Of a stretch of DNA of 64,000 nt, positions 43,249-55,207 are shown piece by piece. The notes beneath the pieces are model-generated. The model was not told the DNA's origin, ran no database searches, and was given only the letters and a program-made list of their open reading frames with translations. The translations under genes were made by a program, and so were the position numbers. The number at the start of each line of letters is the position of its first letter. Position 1 is the stretch's first letter. Source of the stretch: Liolophura sinensis (lineage: Eukaryota > Mollusca > Polyplacophora > Chitonida > Chitonidae); NCBI RefSeq assembly GCF_032854445.1, contig NC_088306.1:6217145-6281144 (forward strand). Direction: 5' to 3'.

Positions 43249-44489
43249 GACAACGAGTGCTAATCAACTTTGGCTTTCCCTGCCTCTGTACAAGAGAGCC
43301 ATGTTGCACAAGATGTTCTGCACGATGGACAAACAAATTTTCATGTAAAGTTTAAAAGTTCCAGACACAGTTTTTAAAGGAGCTTTTTAAAGCGAACGAC
43401 ATCGCGACTGTTATTTAACGCTCTACTTACTTTTCTCCCACTTACAGGAGTATACGAAGGCGTTCTGTTTTATGGGAGGAGGTGACCCACACATAAATCC
43501 TTTATGTACAGCGTGTATCTGACCGACAGAAATATAGTTCATATTGACTGCACAAGCAGCCACACGAACGGTGGCCTTCACAAAAAGATCGTTCCACCTC
43601 GAGGATGTACAGATTACAAATTTGTTTATTGCCTCACATAGACGCGTCGTCCTGATGGCAAGAATTCTAGATTCCCAAGAGCTGAGTCACAAAAACTGTA
43701 TTTAAAATGTCAAAACAAAACTTTACTGACCGTTCCAGTTTTCGACTTCCAGTTTGTCAAATGCAACCATGGTGATCTGACGATATACATAATATCTGAG
43801 AAATCTCGGTAAAAGCTGAAAAAATTTCTCCTGTGGGCCTGAGGTTTTCAAATTAGTTCGTGGTACATGTAAGAGCACCAGACAGGTGAGCTGTTTGAGT
43901 TTAGCAAAAAGAGCAAAGTAACTGAGAACAAACAATTGTATGCAACCCTCACAAGGCATTGTGTATAAAAATATATAAGACAAGGATCAGTTTACATTTT
44001 AATTTTAATAAACGTGAAAAGGAACTTGAGTGTGTAATTTACACACACATTTTTGTGTACCTAGACTTTCAATGTGTACCAAATTGTAACAAGTGTGAAA
44101 GTACGTCAGTACCTCCCTAAGGGTTTATTTCGAACACTCTGATGTCTTTCACCCATAAAACTGACCTCCACTGTGAAAGTGAAAAATCCGTGTCATGTCA
44201 AACACATTTATGTAACATAAGGTGCAAAATTGTATACTTATGTCTGGAGCTGCACAAACACATGGGAACAAAATAATACACAATAATAAAGTGCTTTTCA
44301 CCTCTAGCACAGTACCGTTTTGCTCATGACCGCCCAGCGCTAAGCAGCAACCGTATTGCACCGTGCTGTTCCCAAAAATATCGTGAACATTCATGTGCTG
44401 ACAGCATGTTGAAAACTGCACAGTACATGGCGGATATTAACTGAGTGGTACTGGTACAATCCTAATGGCATCACACTGTATTATGTACA
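43249..44489. other. intergenic, nothing recognised
   Basis: 1.2 kb. A short near-palindrome, GTGTGTAATTTACACAC, sits at about 44031. No gene. Confidence 0.3.
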
Positions 44490-45030
44490 CAACTGTACTA
44501 AATATCTGCCTCACAGTATTGCGCATCTGCCCCACAACGCTGAACAGCTGCCCTACATGTACAATACTGTGAATGCCCCACACTACTGGGTATTTTCATT
44601 GCCACAGTATTGAGTATCTGTCCAACAGGACTTTGAATGTCCCACACTGTTGAATATCTGCTCAACATCATTGAGTAGTTACACTACAGTATGTTAAATA
44701 GCCCACACCATTGAGTAGCTACCGCACAGTACGTTAAATACCCAACACTATTGGGTAGCTACCCCACAGTACATTAAATAGCCGACACTGTTGAGTAGCT
44801 ACCTCACAGTACGTTAAATACCCCACACTATTGAGTAGCTATCCCACAGTACGTTAAATACCTCCGCACTATTGAGCATCTGCCTTACGGCATTGAGCCG
44901 AAAACACATTGGAACTGACCTAAACTACCGAGCATCTCCCCCAGGATTGAGCAGCCGCCTCCCTGGATACTAAATAACTACCTTACAGAAAAAACAGCTG
45001 TCCCGCAGTACTAAACAACTGTCCCACGGA
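44490..45030 (+). repeat. minisatellite, 40-bp unit, with degenerate flanks
   Basis: Five regular 40-bp units start at 44661, 44701, 44741, 44781 and 44821, each with ATTGAGTAGCTACC, CACAGTACGTTAAATA and CCACACT. A sixth, partial unit follows at 44861. On both sides (44490-44660 and 44890-45030) shorter decayed variants such as TATTGAGTATCTG and CTACCTTACAG continue. Confidence 0.9.
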
Positions 45031-45169
45031 AGTGACATGTAAACCAGCGCGGCTGGAAAAAATGGAATAGAAAAGTGGTGACACTTCGAACCTAGAAAGG
45101 GTATGCACAGATTTAAATATCGATGTAGAATTACAATTTATCCGTTGTAAAAAAAAAACGAACACATCA

Positions 45170-45350
45170 AGAGCAAAACCAGACCAGCGACCACAGAGTG
45201 ATAGTTGAAAAATGGTCACACTTTACCCACTCTGTTAGGGTTTTATTCTAATTTTTTCATCTAAATACTTAAATTATAGCAACACACACAGCAAAGACAC
45301 TGCTGTACTGATGTTAAATGCAACAGGTTATGTTCCAGATTCATGAAGTG
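45170..45350 (+). repeat. R3 interspersed repeat, 3' shortened
   Basis: AAGAGCAAAACCAGACCAGC, GACCACAGAGTGATAGTTGA, AAAATGGTCACACTTTACCC, GTTAGGGTTTTATTCTAA and AAATACTTAAATTATAGCAA. Confidence 0.7.
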
Positions 45351-46829
45351 TATGCAATAAAATTAATTGTATTTTCGGTGTCTGGCCACCAATTTGATGC
45401 TAAACACTTTTATAAACGGGTTTAGGATGCATTTAGAGTAGCTCCGAAGACTATACTACTGGGTCTATTCAGAAAATCCCAGCAATCCATAAGAACACAC
45501 GTGACTACCAAATCTGACCTTAAGTGCACCGAATATTAGTGCCTTTTGTGCAACGCACATCTCCCCCCCCCACCCCACAAACCTGTCTATTTAGTACCAA
45601 AGATTTGACACAAACCACAAATACCTCTGAAATAACATGTCCAATTTTATCGAAGTATCTAAGACCATTTTGCATGAATAGGGGAACGTTACGGGAAAAT
45701 GTAAGAACACTTTTAGCCATTACAAAAGTATGGAAATTAGCACCGAAATTATTAAATTTAAGAGAATAATAGCCATACATTTTGTGACATTATTTCTGGT
45801 GTGGCGAAAGGCCGAGTAACTGTACATTCCTTGATAAGAAACTACGATGCATGAAGCGCCGATGACTTTGTAATCCAGGAATGTACAGTGACGGGGTCAT
45901 TCTTCCATTTAAAAGGTTGTACTAATATTACATAATAAACGCTTTCTTTGTTTAGCCGTCGGAGGGAGTGGGGATATAAAATGCGCCGATAGTACCAGGG
46001 CTATCTTTTAGCTCTGATTACATTTATGTGGCGACATGGCCAATATATGCTTGAATCGACAATTCAGAATCAGGTGGTTAAAACTTTTCCTTGACCGTTA
46101 GGCCTATATAATTTATATAGTCATTTGGAAGAATTTGAGGTACAAACTAAGGAGTTGACGAATACTGAATAGGACGGACTTTGCGCACGGAAATTCCAAC
46201 CTGGGTTATACTTATAGAACTAATGCAAATGGTCTATTTTGGTTTCTAATAATAATGTAGTACATATTTAGTCTCTTACGAGGGAGCTGTTCCCAGGTGT
46301 GTTTTTAGTAGGCCTATGTTGTGATGTTTTTTTAAGTAGTTTATGGATTTTCAATGCCCGAAATTTCAAATTAATGCCTGTGTTTTTATACGTCAGACGT
46401 AATAGGTACTCTCACTAATCTCCAGATAACCGTAATTGAAATACCTGCGTGACCAAAAACACTGCAGGCCCTGGAATCTGAAACCCCATCACCTCTTAAA
46501 CTTTGTTGGTTGAGAATGGAAACTAAATATTTATGTAGAGTTTCCGTGAGGGCCGTTCCATTGTGTCATTCCAGGTCACTGGATACCCAAACTTTTGTGC
46601 ATAAAATTTCGTTCCGAAATTAGACATTACGGAACTAGAACCCTTGTCTAAGGGGGGCATAACCCATTTCATTTAGCCTACAGTTTTGTGAAACAATTAT
46701 ATTACTGTCACGTTAGAAGTATAAAACACAGAAGCATATCGTATACGACAGCTGTTATTCCACTCGCCATGCACGTAAACCAATCCCACAACATGATTGT
46801 ATTACAACCTACATCAGTGACACAACTTA
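45351..46829. other. intergenic, nothing recognised
   Basis: 1.5 kb. Two 80-codon frames overlap on opposite strands at 45520-45780 around a C9 run; neither is recognisable. Confidence 0.3.
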
Positions 46830-47035
46830 CTTCCTGCGAGACCGTTGCTAGAATATATTGCAGGTCAGGAATACCTAGTTTCCGTACAAATCATTCTGAG
46901 AGCAACCGTGGCTAAGAGGCTCTGTCAGGAGGATGTGGATAAGCAACTCATTTGTGAGATCACTGGCCACTGTAGCAATGCCATGCGCAAATGCAAGCCC
47001 ACAAACGAGGAGAAGAGACAATGTGGAAACCATAT
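46830..47035 (+). pseudogene. Crypton/DUF3504-like tyrosine recombinase, C-terminal relic
   Basis: Read across one frameshift, the conceptual products are ETVARIYCRSGIPSFRTNHS and then RATVAKRLCQEDVDKQLICE with ITGHCSNAMRKCKPTNEEKR. This matches the C-terminal layout of Crypton-type tyrosine recombinases and the host DUF3504 proteins derived from them: NHSLRAT (box II H-x-x-R), then a GVDEQLI-like stretch, TGHRS, and a YKR tyrosine. In this copy a 2-base loss at NHS/RAT breaks the frame, the TGHR arginine reads C, and the position of the catalytic tyrosine reads C. No DNA-binding domain is visible upstream. It is a dead fragment, assigned from family patterns in memory. Confidence 0.6.
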
Positions 47036-48024
47036 AATTTCTGGCTATTTAGAATCCGACCCAGATCGGCCACGAATACAGACTGTCTCGACGCTGTTAT
47101 GGATATGTCCATGTGCATGATCTAGATCCACAATTTCATTGTGACCCAAGCGCACTTGATGTAGTGGCGAGTACACTAGTCAATTAAAGTCGTACGTGTT
47201 GCAGTATTCGCTCGTCGGTTGTATGTCATTATGCTAAGCCCGCAGACCTAAACAGACGCCACTGGCAGCAGTTCCTAACCTATTAATGTGAATATCACAG
47301 GGTAACGGTCGCCTTTCGCAAGTCACTCGTGTTGGAAAGCCTACAGGATCTCTGATCACAAGAATTTGTATGCATTGATATAGACGTACATCCGCTTATT
47401 GTAGAACAATGTCATAAGTGTTATTTAATTGTCACAGTGATTAGGTGAGTAAAATGCAGTGTATGTTATGCAATTGTATATTGCGTGAAGAACATTGGAA
47501 GTGATTATATATTGCTATTTCGAGCCGGATGAATTGTTATGCATCAATAAGCCTACATTTCATCAGAAAGGTACGAGATAGCCAGATACAGTTAATCGTG
47601 CGTTTTTGTGTTTTTATTTGCCCACGGTTTAGCGAAGCCACAATGCTTGATTGCCCCAAGATATTTCTTCAGTATGCTATGCTTGTTTAGCTTGACCTGA
47701 GCAACCAGTGACGACATCGGTGTTGCTAGTCCAGTCAAAACAGTGGTTTGCCTACCCAGGTTAAATATAGGATACGAATTCGTCTTACACGAAGAAAATA
47801 TTGCACGTATTACCTAATCTGCCAGACGAATCTAGGAATATACTGCAGCGGTACTTTTCAGACTTATAAGTTGTGACTTATTCCTTTCTGATGATATGTA
47901 GACCTATGTAACACAATGCCATTTAATGTTGTGGATTGAACAGATGCCATGACAAAAATTAACGATTTGCGCTTAAAGCCATATTGGTAGTGTTCCAGCT
48001 ATTTCGTGGCGAGATGGACCTTGG
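47036..48024. other. intergenic, nothing recognised
   Basis: No supported feature in about 1 kb. Confidence 0.3.
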
Positions 48025-48195
48025 TTGTCGAGGGGTTGTTTTGCTAGCGCAGCACATTACCTCAGCGATCTAGTGCGAAGCTCCTGTGAACTCAAGCTCA
48101 GCACATGGTTTCCTCCTACCTTAATGCTGGCCGCTGTGGTAAACGTGAAATATTCTTTAGTACGGCGTAAAACACAAATCGAATAAATAAATATT
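48025..48195 (+). mobile_element. SINE S1 with internal deletion
   Basis: Head remnants (TTGCTAGCGCAGCACATTAC, B box TGAACTCAAGCTC) join to GCACATGGTTTCCTCCTACC, TTAATGCTGGCCGCTGTGGT and the tail AATAAATAAAT. Confidence 0.7.
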
Positions 48196-48309
48196 GTGAC
48201 GAGATGTCCACATGTTTTCTCGTTTTATCACAAAGGTACTGTTATAGATCGAAGTCAAATGGGTGTGTATAAAAAGGTTACCCAGTTGGTTTATGGAATA
48301 TAATTAACA

Positions 48310-48565
48310 GGAACAGCATAGAGAAAAACAAGAGCAGTGACAACAGAGTGATACCTGGCAAATGGTCACACGTTACCGGTGAAATACGGCCTCTTGTCAA
48401 TTTACCTCGGTAATGGTTCATTGTAAATGCTTAAACAGTAGTAAATTATCCCCCGCCCCCCCGCCAGCAACATGGCTTAAAGAGAATTAAGAAAAGAAAT
48501 GTTAATTCTAAATTATTAGAGGTCATCGGTCTAGATTTATGCGCAACTGTACCTGGTTATTTACT
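48310..48565 (+). repeat. R3 interspersed repeat
   Basis: GGAACAGCATAGAGAAAAAC, GAGCAGTGACAACAGAGTGA, CTGGCAAATGGTCACACGTT, ACCGGTGAAATACGGCCTCT, TGTCAATTTACCTCGG, AAATGCTTAAACAGTAGTAA, CATGGCTTAAAGAGAATTA, AAATTATTAGAGGTCATCGG. A C-rich run replaces the ACGCCCC segment. Confidence 0.8.
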
Positions 48566-49439
48566 TGTACATCTTGATAACTGAAAGATATTGAGAGATT
48601 TAAAATGGCCACTACATCACAAGCACGAACACAAGGGTCTACGTTTCACACATGTTTCTTGTTAAAATCTAACCCTTATCAGGCAGTTTCACACAAGTCT
48701 TGGAAGTCGGTTATACACAAGTCTCCAACCATCTATATACCGAATGTTGTCGTGCCATTCTTTGTAAGTTTTGATATGGGACAGATGAACTGGGACTAGG
48801 TAATTTTTATTTCTCTCGACTTAAAGCCGTGGCAAAGATATCTGGACTTGAACGCACAATCCCCTGAATCGCCTGATAATCGCAGTGGGCCAGAGTTTTA
48901 AACGTCTGAACCATCGACGGCATAACTTTATTTCACGTCCGCATTAACCTGCACACAAATCATATCACGAACAATGCCTGGGGTCAGTGTCTGGTTGTGG
49001 ATGGTCGATGTTTCTCCCAGATTTTTTTCCTTAATTTTGAGAGAAAATTCTGTGTCATTAATAGCTGCATTAAAAGGGAGACAGTTGTATCAACTGTTTG
49101 TTAAATTCCCGATTTGTCTAACTTATTCGTAGTTATTTTAATATTCATGATGAATTTAATTTTTCACTTCATAAATGCAAGTACGCTCGGAACGACTTGT
49201 GGCCGGCCTATAGTGACCGTCGCATCCTAATAAACGGAGTTAGTGTGTTTGTAAGAATACAAAACCGTCGCTCGCATCCCCCATCAAAAGAACAATTCAA
49301 AAGGCTGTAGCATGGAGTGCACACACAAACCGTAGCATGGACAAGAAATGTGATGGTTGCCCAATCGTTACACGTGATAATGTAAATTCATAAATAACAA
49401 AAGATTCCCGGTTTATGTAAGCACACACTATATAACAAA
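48566..49439. other. intergenic, nothing recognised
   Basis: A possible S1 centre relic near 48970-49030 (GTTGTGGATGGTCGATGTTT, CTCCCAG). No gene. Confidence 0.3.
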
Positions 49440-49575
49440 ATTTACAACGTTAGAGAGTGACAGCAGAGAAGAGCCGAACAATTGTAAAAATGGGACACTC
49501 TAACAGAAAGCAGAAATCCAAATTCTACTTAACTTTTACAAAGTTTTATTCTAGCTGTTCATGTATGTACTTAAA
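49440..49575 (+). repeat. R3 interspersed repeat, strongly diverged
   Basis: GAGAGTGACAGCAGAGAAGA, then CAAAGTTTTATTCTAGCTGT, TCATGTATGTACTTAAAGAT. Only the order of the landmarks supports the call. Confidence 0.4.
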
Positions 49576-50289
49576 GATTAAAAAATATCCCCAAGAAAAA
49601 AGTGAAAGAGTGAAAGTATCTTTCTCAGTCACAAGAAACAGATCTTAGTTAAATCTCCTAGTTTACTCATTTGTTTTTTTTACATAGGGCATATTTGCTA
49701 TCATTAAACTGGGAATTGTCGCCCTGCAGCCAAAGCGTGTTTATAATTTTTAAAAGACAATTCTTCCGAATGCGCCAAAGATGTAAACACTTCGGCCTCA
49801 AGCAAATCTGTAACTTTGAACTAAGACATCTGTGCTAATATGTCTGTGCATGCAAGACAGCCATGTAAGCATTATTACATGGGGATAAGAATTTTATCAT
49901 GAAATGAACATAAAGCATTTTAATTCACAACAAAGGAAGTAAACAATTTTACTTCAGGCATTGCTTTATCGTTCAGTACAGTTCTAGAACAATATTACCT
50001 GATACACAAGCATTTTATTTTTCTTTTCATCTTTAAAAGTCAGATGTGGGAATTTGCTTCCAAAGTTAGCTTGCCTCTGGCACCGTTCGACTATCACGCT
50101 TTATGAAAAGAGATGTTTCTTTCACGACGATGTAAAAGTCCACGTTTTAAAACACATTTACCTATATCAGTATTTTGTTCATAAAGCATCACAGTTTCCA
50201 AAACGTGCCATTGAGTTAACATCAAAACATTTTACACTTGTCAGCCAGGGGGTGCCGCGGTTCTATGAGAACCAGGCTTAAATGCAGAG
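49576..50289. other. intergenic, nothing recognised
   Basis: No supported feature. Confidence 0.3.
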
Positions 50290-50440
50290 AAAACGCCAAA
50301 ATGAAGTGTATACATATATCTGAGGACAGACCATTAAACACTATCCAAGAAAATGGTTCGATTTAAATTGGTTTGGCATGAAATTGTTCGTGTCAAGGAT
50401 CCTCCAGTGAATGCATCCATGTATCAGTATTTGTGTGCGA
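50290..50440 (+). repeat. R9 repeat, copy b
   Basis: Counterpart of 35755-35945: GTGTATACATATATCTGAGG, CAGACCATTAAACACTATCC, AATGGTTCGATTTAAATTGG, CCAGTGAATGCATCCATGTA. Confidence 0.55.
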
Positions 50441-50504
50441 TATTCTTCAACACGGTGCAAACCATCAATGAAATAGTTATATATATATATGCGTTTTACT
50501 GATA

Positions 50505-50690
50505 AAAGCAAAGGGAAGTCAGCAGTTTTCAAGGATGTTGGAAAGACCAAAGATATGTTTTAGACGACTGAGTGAAATCAGTGTTCAAATCGTGTACCAT
50601 GCTAGAATATCACTTGTCGATAATAAAATATGCACCTCAGTGGCCTTTTGCTCGCAACTGTTCATATATCCAAAGTTGCAATCTAATTCA
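50505..50690 (-). mobile_element. 3' tail of Penelope-like element copy E
   Basis: In plus sense: GTCAGCAGTTTTCAAGGATG, TTGGAAAGACCAAAGATATG, GTGTTCAAATCGTGTACCAT, ATCACTTGTCGATAATAAAA, GCAACTGTTCATATATCCAA. Same block as at 16.3 and 30.1 kb. Confidence 0.75.
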
Positions 50691-50900
50691 ACGCCATGAA
50701 TACAGAGCCCCCAGTCCCGGGTTAAGGGCAATTAAACATAATCATGAAGCAGGGCCTCAGAGATTCTGGGCACATGGCGAGAAATGTCCATATTTACTTA
50801 CAAGAGAATTATACTCATTGTAAAACTTAAGAAACTTGGAGTATAGGCGTTTGATGGAAACCAATGTCAAAGCTGTCTCCTTGTAACTACCGAAAAGATT
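50691..50900 (-). pseudogene. Penelope-like element copy E, extreme C-terminus
   Basis: The minus strand encodes RLYSKFLKFYNEY (about 50845-50805), matching LRSKFLKFYNEY of copy C, followed by a decayed KYGHFSPCAQNL stretch. The rest of the reverse transcriptase is absent. Coding and tail are contiguous, which confirms that the tail belongs to this element family. Confidence 0.7.
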
Positions 50901-52507
50901 CTTCAGTGTTTAAATGACTGAATAAAGTTAAGAATAATTTTAAGATGAAATTTGGATCCGTGCAACATTTGTTATAATGTGTTTGCAGGAAATCATAAAT
51001 GAATCATACATAGCTTCGATTTCGATTTCTATAAATAGTGGCATTTGTGTTTTTTATCATCCGTCTCCCAATATTAATTTATGACTTGAGTTGGGACAGT
51101 GCAAGCTCTGTGGGGCCTTACAACTGCCCGGTTTTTCTAACCACTGCAGCATGTAAATTTATTAGAATATGCATACTGATGAAATCACCAAGAAATCAAT
51201 GCATTAAGTGAATACATGAAAATGCCAATTAAACGGAACATTATGTAACATTGTACCACGGTTGTCACATTTGCATCCGGCATTAAATCTTTACTTCACA
51301 TGAATAGCTTCATTGAATACCGTTCCAAAATAATGTTGATGGAAATTGCAATAGCATACTTGACATGCGTAGCTCGCACGCCATTGGTATTCAGTGAATG
51401 AAATTAGAACACGCGTATCCTTGAGCCCACATATGTCCTCAAAGGCGTGTGATGTTAAGGAAACAAACAATTTTGCTCAAATACATTGTACTGGGAACTG
51501 ATGTAGCGTGAAGTCTTAGTAGTATTTGAAAACAAATTATTAGCCAGATATTGAAAAAAATCTTTGGCATGTTCATATATTCGTCATCTTCAGGGAAATG
51601 TGCTAAAAGATCATACACTGTACGCCATCGCCTACCACAACATTAACTACAAAAAGGATATACATGTAGTACAACGTAAACAAGCACTCTGTTGAGTGGC
51701 TTATCGGATAACCTCATCGATCCTTCCACTTACGACTGAATGCCCTGTTCTGTTTTGGGAACGTGCAATGTGTTTGCTTTTCTCGATCTTTAATATTTTG
51801 TTATACCCTATTTTTACGATTTAACCTTTTAATAACTTTTCATTTCTTTTCGTAATAGTGATTGACTGTGTGTGGTTTCGGAACAGAGTACAATATCTCG
51901 CCATTGAACAGCTTGAGTGCAGTACACATTGAAGTGAAAGAATGCTAAAATATGAAGGAACTCTGACGTCACGTCCCCTTTTTTCCTGATGTTCACCAGT
52001 AGGAAGGAATTTTTGGGAACATTATTTCGCTATTCTTTCAGCCGTAGGTAAAAAAAGAGTTATTCCAGCATCCAGTGTCGTGATTAGAGCTGGATAAACT
52101 TTCTGTAACGTAAGAGTTCCTAACCTCTGATAACATGGTCCATAAAGCCCACTTTAGAATAAAAAAATAAATATAGGTATATTTATGGGTAGTTTTAAGT
52201 GGTCTATTTAGTGATGCCTGCTTCTTCTCAGTCCCTGTGCTGATATATTTTTACATTGTATGGTAATCACACTGTGCAGCTGTACTCACCCTAAGGCAGC
52301 TCCCCTATTTTACTTGCTACAGAGTCGTATTCTATACAGCTAGTGCATCGCAAGAATAAAAACATAATATCAAGCAAATTTTAGGTTCTGGGTGAGTTTT
52401 GATCATGTTCTTTCGTATTTTCGGACGATTAACGGTATAGCCTACACGTAATTTATATATGCCCGCAATCTGTTTTTCATCAAACATCCCTTGTGTGAGT
52501 TGTGCTA
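50901..52507. other. intergenic, nothing recognised
   Basis: 1.6 kb without a nameable feature. Confidence 0.3.
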
Positions 52508-52765
52508 ACAGTGAGTGAGTGCTTGGGGTTTAACGTCGTGCTCAACAAATTTTCAGTTATGTGAGACGAAGGAATCATTAGTGTGTATGTACTGTGCCTA
52601 GTTGTCGCAGGACGGATTTCCACCGCTCTTTTGTCTAGTGCTGCTTCACTGAGACGACTTATCGAAGGCAAGTAAGGTGCCCCGGCCTCGCCATTATACT
52701 GATACGGGACAACCAGTCCTTGCACTGCCGACCCAGAATTGATCCTGGATCTACCGCTCCCAAAG
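52508..52765 (-). mobile_element. SINE S2
   Basis: Minus-strand copy. In plus sense it starts GTGAGTGCTTGGGGTTTAAC, GTCGTGCTCAACAAATTTTC and continues through GAAGGAATCATTAGTGTG, CGCAGGACGGATTTCCACCG, TTATACTGATACGGGACAAC to AATTGATCCTGGATCTACC (B-box region). The tRNA A-box end is eroded. Confidence 0.85.
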
Positions 52766-52784
52766 CACCATTTATATGGTGTTT

Positions 52785-52870
52785 CACTTGTTACAAGTCA
52801 CCATTAGCCAACTGTGGCACTGTCGTCGTAGATCTGTTTTTACTCTGTACTCTGTTGTCCTTGTATTTTA
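52785..52870 (-). repeat. R3 fragment
   Basis: TTTCACTTGTTACAAGTCAC, CATTAGCCAACTGTGGCACT, GTCGTCGTAGATCTGTTTTT, ACTCTGTACTCTGTTGTCC: the 5' portion of R3 in reverse. Confidence 0.6.
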
Positions 52871-52904
52871 TTTCTGCATAACCCAGGATTCTGCTTGTGC
52901 ACTA

Positions 52905-53030
52905 TGGTCGGATGGTCGTGGGTTTTCCCTCTGGGCTCTGGCCGGTTTCCATCCACCATAATGATGGCCGCCGTCGTGCAAGTGATATATTCTTGAGTAC
53001 GGCTTTAAACACCAATCAAATAAATAAATA
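52905..53030 (+). mobile_element. SINE S1 3' half
   Basis: GGTCGGATGGTCGTGGGTTT, GCCGGTTTCCATCCACCATA, GCCGCCGTCGTGCAAGTGAT, ATATTCTTGAGTACGGCTTT, then AATAAATAAATAA. A further minus-strand scrap lies at about 53160-53200 (TTTGCGCTGTATTCAAATAC). Confidence 0.85.
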
Positions 53031-53319
53031 ATTTAGAATAAAAACCCCATCTAAGGTAAACTGACTCTTGTAGGTTCTGTTACAGCGGTTGGGTGTGTTA
53101 AGTTGTGGCTTAATTATGTAAAATACTCCATACACCTTTGAACGATACATTTATAGAATGTTTACTTTGCGCTGTATTCAAATACTTCACTTAAATAGCT
53201 GGCAGATATATGTATCAAATCAAATGGTAACAGTCTTATCGGTGTGTACCCATGTGTCACTGAAGATAATTGTACTTTTTTAAAAAAACGAAGTACCGAA
53301 AATTCACGGAAAGAGGGTG

Positions 53320-54095
53320 CAAAACTTTAGGTGGAGAAGGTGGAGGAAACTAATATATCAAAGGCACAGGAGGCTAATGGAAACATTGTGCCGAAAACAG
53401 ACAGACATAACTTTTTGGAAACTGATGGATTTATTTATTTATTTATTTATATATTTGATTGGTGTTTTACGCCGTACTCAAGAATATTTCACTTATACGA
53501 CGGCAGCCAGCATTATGGTTGGGTGGAAACCGGGCACAGCCCGGGGGAAACCCACGACCATCCGCAGGTTGCTAGAAGACCTTCCCACTTACGGCCGGGG
53601 AAACTGATGGAAACATGTGATAGAAAGTACAGGAAACTGATATATAGGAGATGCAAAAGCTGATGGAAACGGCTAAAAACAGATAGACATAGGGTGTGGG
53701 AAACAATTGATGGAAGGAAGGTACGGGAAACTGGTGGAAAGTCAGAAAGAACTGATAAAACAATAAGCAACAAACTTGGGGACAGAAAATTGATGGAAAT
53801 AAGGTTCAGGTATTTGGTAGAAGGAAGGTTCAGCAAACTTATGGAAGGGTGAAGAAAACTGATGACGCAATGAGCAGTAAACGGATGGGCAAAACACTGG
53901 TGGAAACAATTTAGGTAATTGATACAAGGAGGAAAGAGGGAATTGATTCAAGGAAGGGCCAGTGAATTTATGGAAAAGGTGGAGAAATCTGACCAAAAAA
54001 AATACAATCAGCAGTTAGCTGAGGAGCAAAATACTTATGTAAGCAAGGTGCAGGAAATTGAAGGAAACAAGGCACAGGAAGTGACATTCGTTGCA
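53320..54095 (+). repeat. purine-rich degenerate minisatellite interrupted by SINE S1
   Basis: The plus strand is strongly purine-rich. About every 25-35 bases it repeats motifs of the type GGAAACTGATGGAA, AAGGTGCAGGAAA and GGAAGGTACGGGAAACTG. The period is irregular, so units cannot be counted exactly. The opposite strand gives frames rich in F, S, P and L (for example 53513-53996), by-products of the composition. A SINE S1 sits inside. Confidence 0.8.
53429..53598 (-). mobile_element. SINE S1, 5' truncated, with 12-bp target-site duplication
   Basis: Tail (TTTATTTATTTATATATTTG in plus sense) to the central CCATCCGCAGGTTGCTAGAA and CCTTCCCACTTACGGCC; the tRNA head is absent. GGAAACTGATGG flanks it at 53417-53428 and 53599-53610. 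That 12-mer is itself the minisatellite motif, so the duplication is strongly suggested rather than proven. Confidence 0.88.
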
Positions 54096-54249
54096 TATGC
54101 TTTAAGTGGAAAAGTGCGTTGAGAAGTAGGTCTAACTCTGGTCTGGCATAAAGCTGGGCAGAAGGAAGCCCGTTTGAAAGAAAATGCGAGACACGTGTAT
54201 CGTGGTCAGCCTAAAGCAAGAACATTATCGATTCACTGCAGTATTTCTG

Positions 54250-54735
54250 AACATGTTCCATTGTCTTCCTTTTGTTTTCTGTTTTTCTAGTTTCTTCACC
54301 TAGTTCTACCAATTCTTCTGCATCAACGGCTGTTAATTTCTTTCCGCCATAGTTATGAAAAATTACCGATTCTTCTACTCTAATAGCTTTTCATGTCTTT
54401 CTACCATAATTATTTATAATTACTCATGCTTTATTGTCTGTTTGTAATCCACGTGCACCTTATCGCCATTGGCGAGCTTCAATTAACTTTTATTTTTCCT
54501 GTATTTTAGCTTTATACATCGAGCTAGTAATGGCATTTTTTCTCTGGCGTGATCGAATTTGCAATATATAGCAAATTGCTAGTTTTTCAGTAACTTTTCA
54601 CTCGGCCCAATTCCTCTGTATTTCCGGTCAATTACCGCTGTAAACACAATTTACGTAAACCCGGAAGCTATTTATCATTCATTGATTACAAATTCAGTGC
54701 GTCTTTGTTAATTCCAGAAACGGTTTCGATGGGTC
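54250..54735 (+). repeat. R5 repeat, copy a
   Basis: About 450 bases matching 58085-58545 in the same orientation. Shared blocks: AATTACTCATGCTTTATT, AATCCACGTGCACCTTATCG, GCGAGCTTCAATTAACTTTT, GCAAATTGCTAGTTTTTCAG, CAATTCCTCTGTATTTCCGG, CATTGATTACAAATTC, CTTTGTTAATTCCAGAAACG. Pyrimidine-rich 5' part, no coding frame. Family unknown. Confidence 0.8.
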
Positions 54736-55198
54736 AGTGCACATCTGTGGCAGTCGAAGGCGCTCACCTTTTTTCGATTTATTCCACTTCATTTCTTGGA
54801 ATCAGTTTCCATATCAGCAAATTCCCCACTTGGTCTACACCATTTGCTGTGTGCAATTGCCTGTTCCACGAATGTGTTTGCGCAAACAAAAGAGAGCCAT
54901 AACTTCGGATTGTGCTGTACAAAAGTACTTTGGGTTTCTATTTAATTTTACTTTCACTTTACCGCTGTGATGTAATTTTCTGCCGTCGGCTCGACAAACA
55001 AACTGGTAAGGTCATACAAGGCATTTACAAATATCACTGACTCCACAGTGTATTTAATTGTTGTGAACTATTTTTATTGAATTTACAGGTCTTTGCGTCA
55101 TCTTTACAACATAACTTTGCCGTGTAAGACTTACTGGTTATGGTTTCATCTGTAGTTTATATTATTCGCATATTAATAATATTGTCGGTACTCACAAT
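54736..55198. other. intergenic, nothing recognised
   Basis: No supported feature. Confidence 0.3.
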
Positions 55199-55207
55199 TC
55201 AGTATTA

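Noticed and set aside
53513-53996. Overlapping minus-strand frames of 63-107 codons rich in Phe, Ser and Pro
   Set aside because: They are the translated pyrimidine strand of the purine-rich minisatellite.
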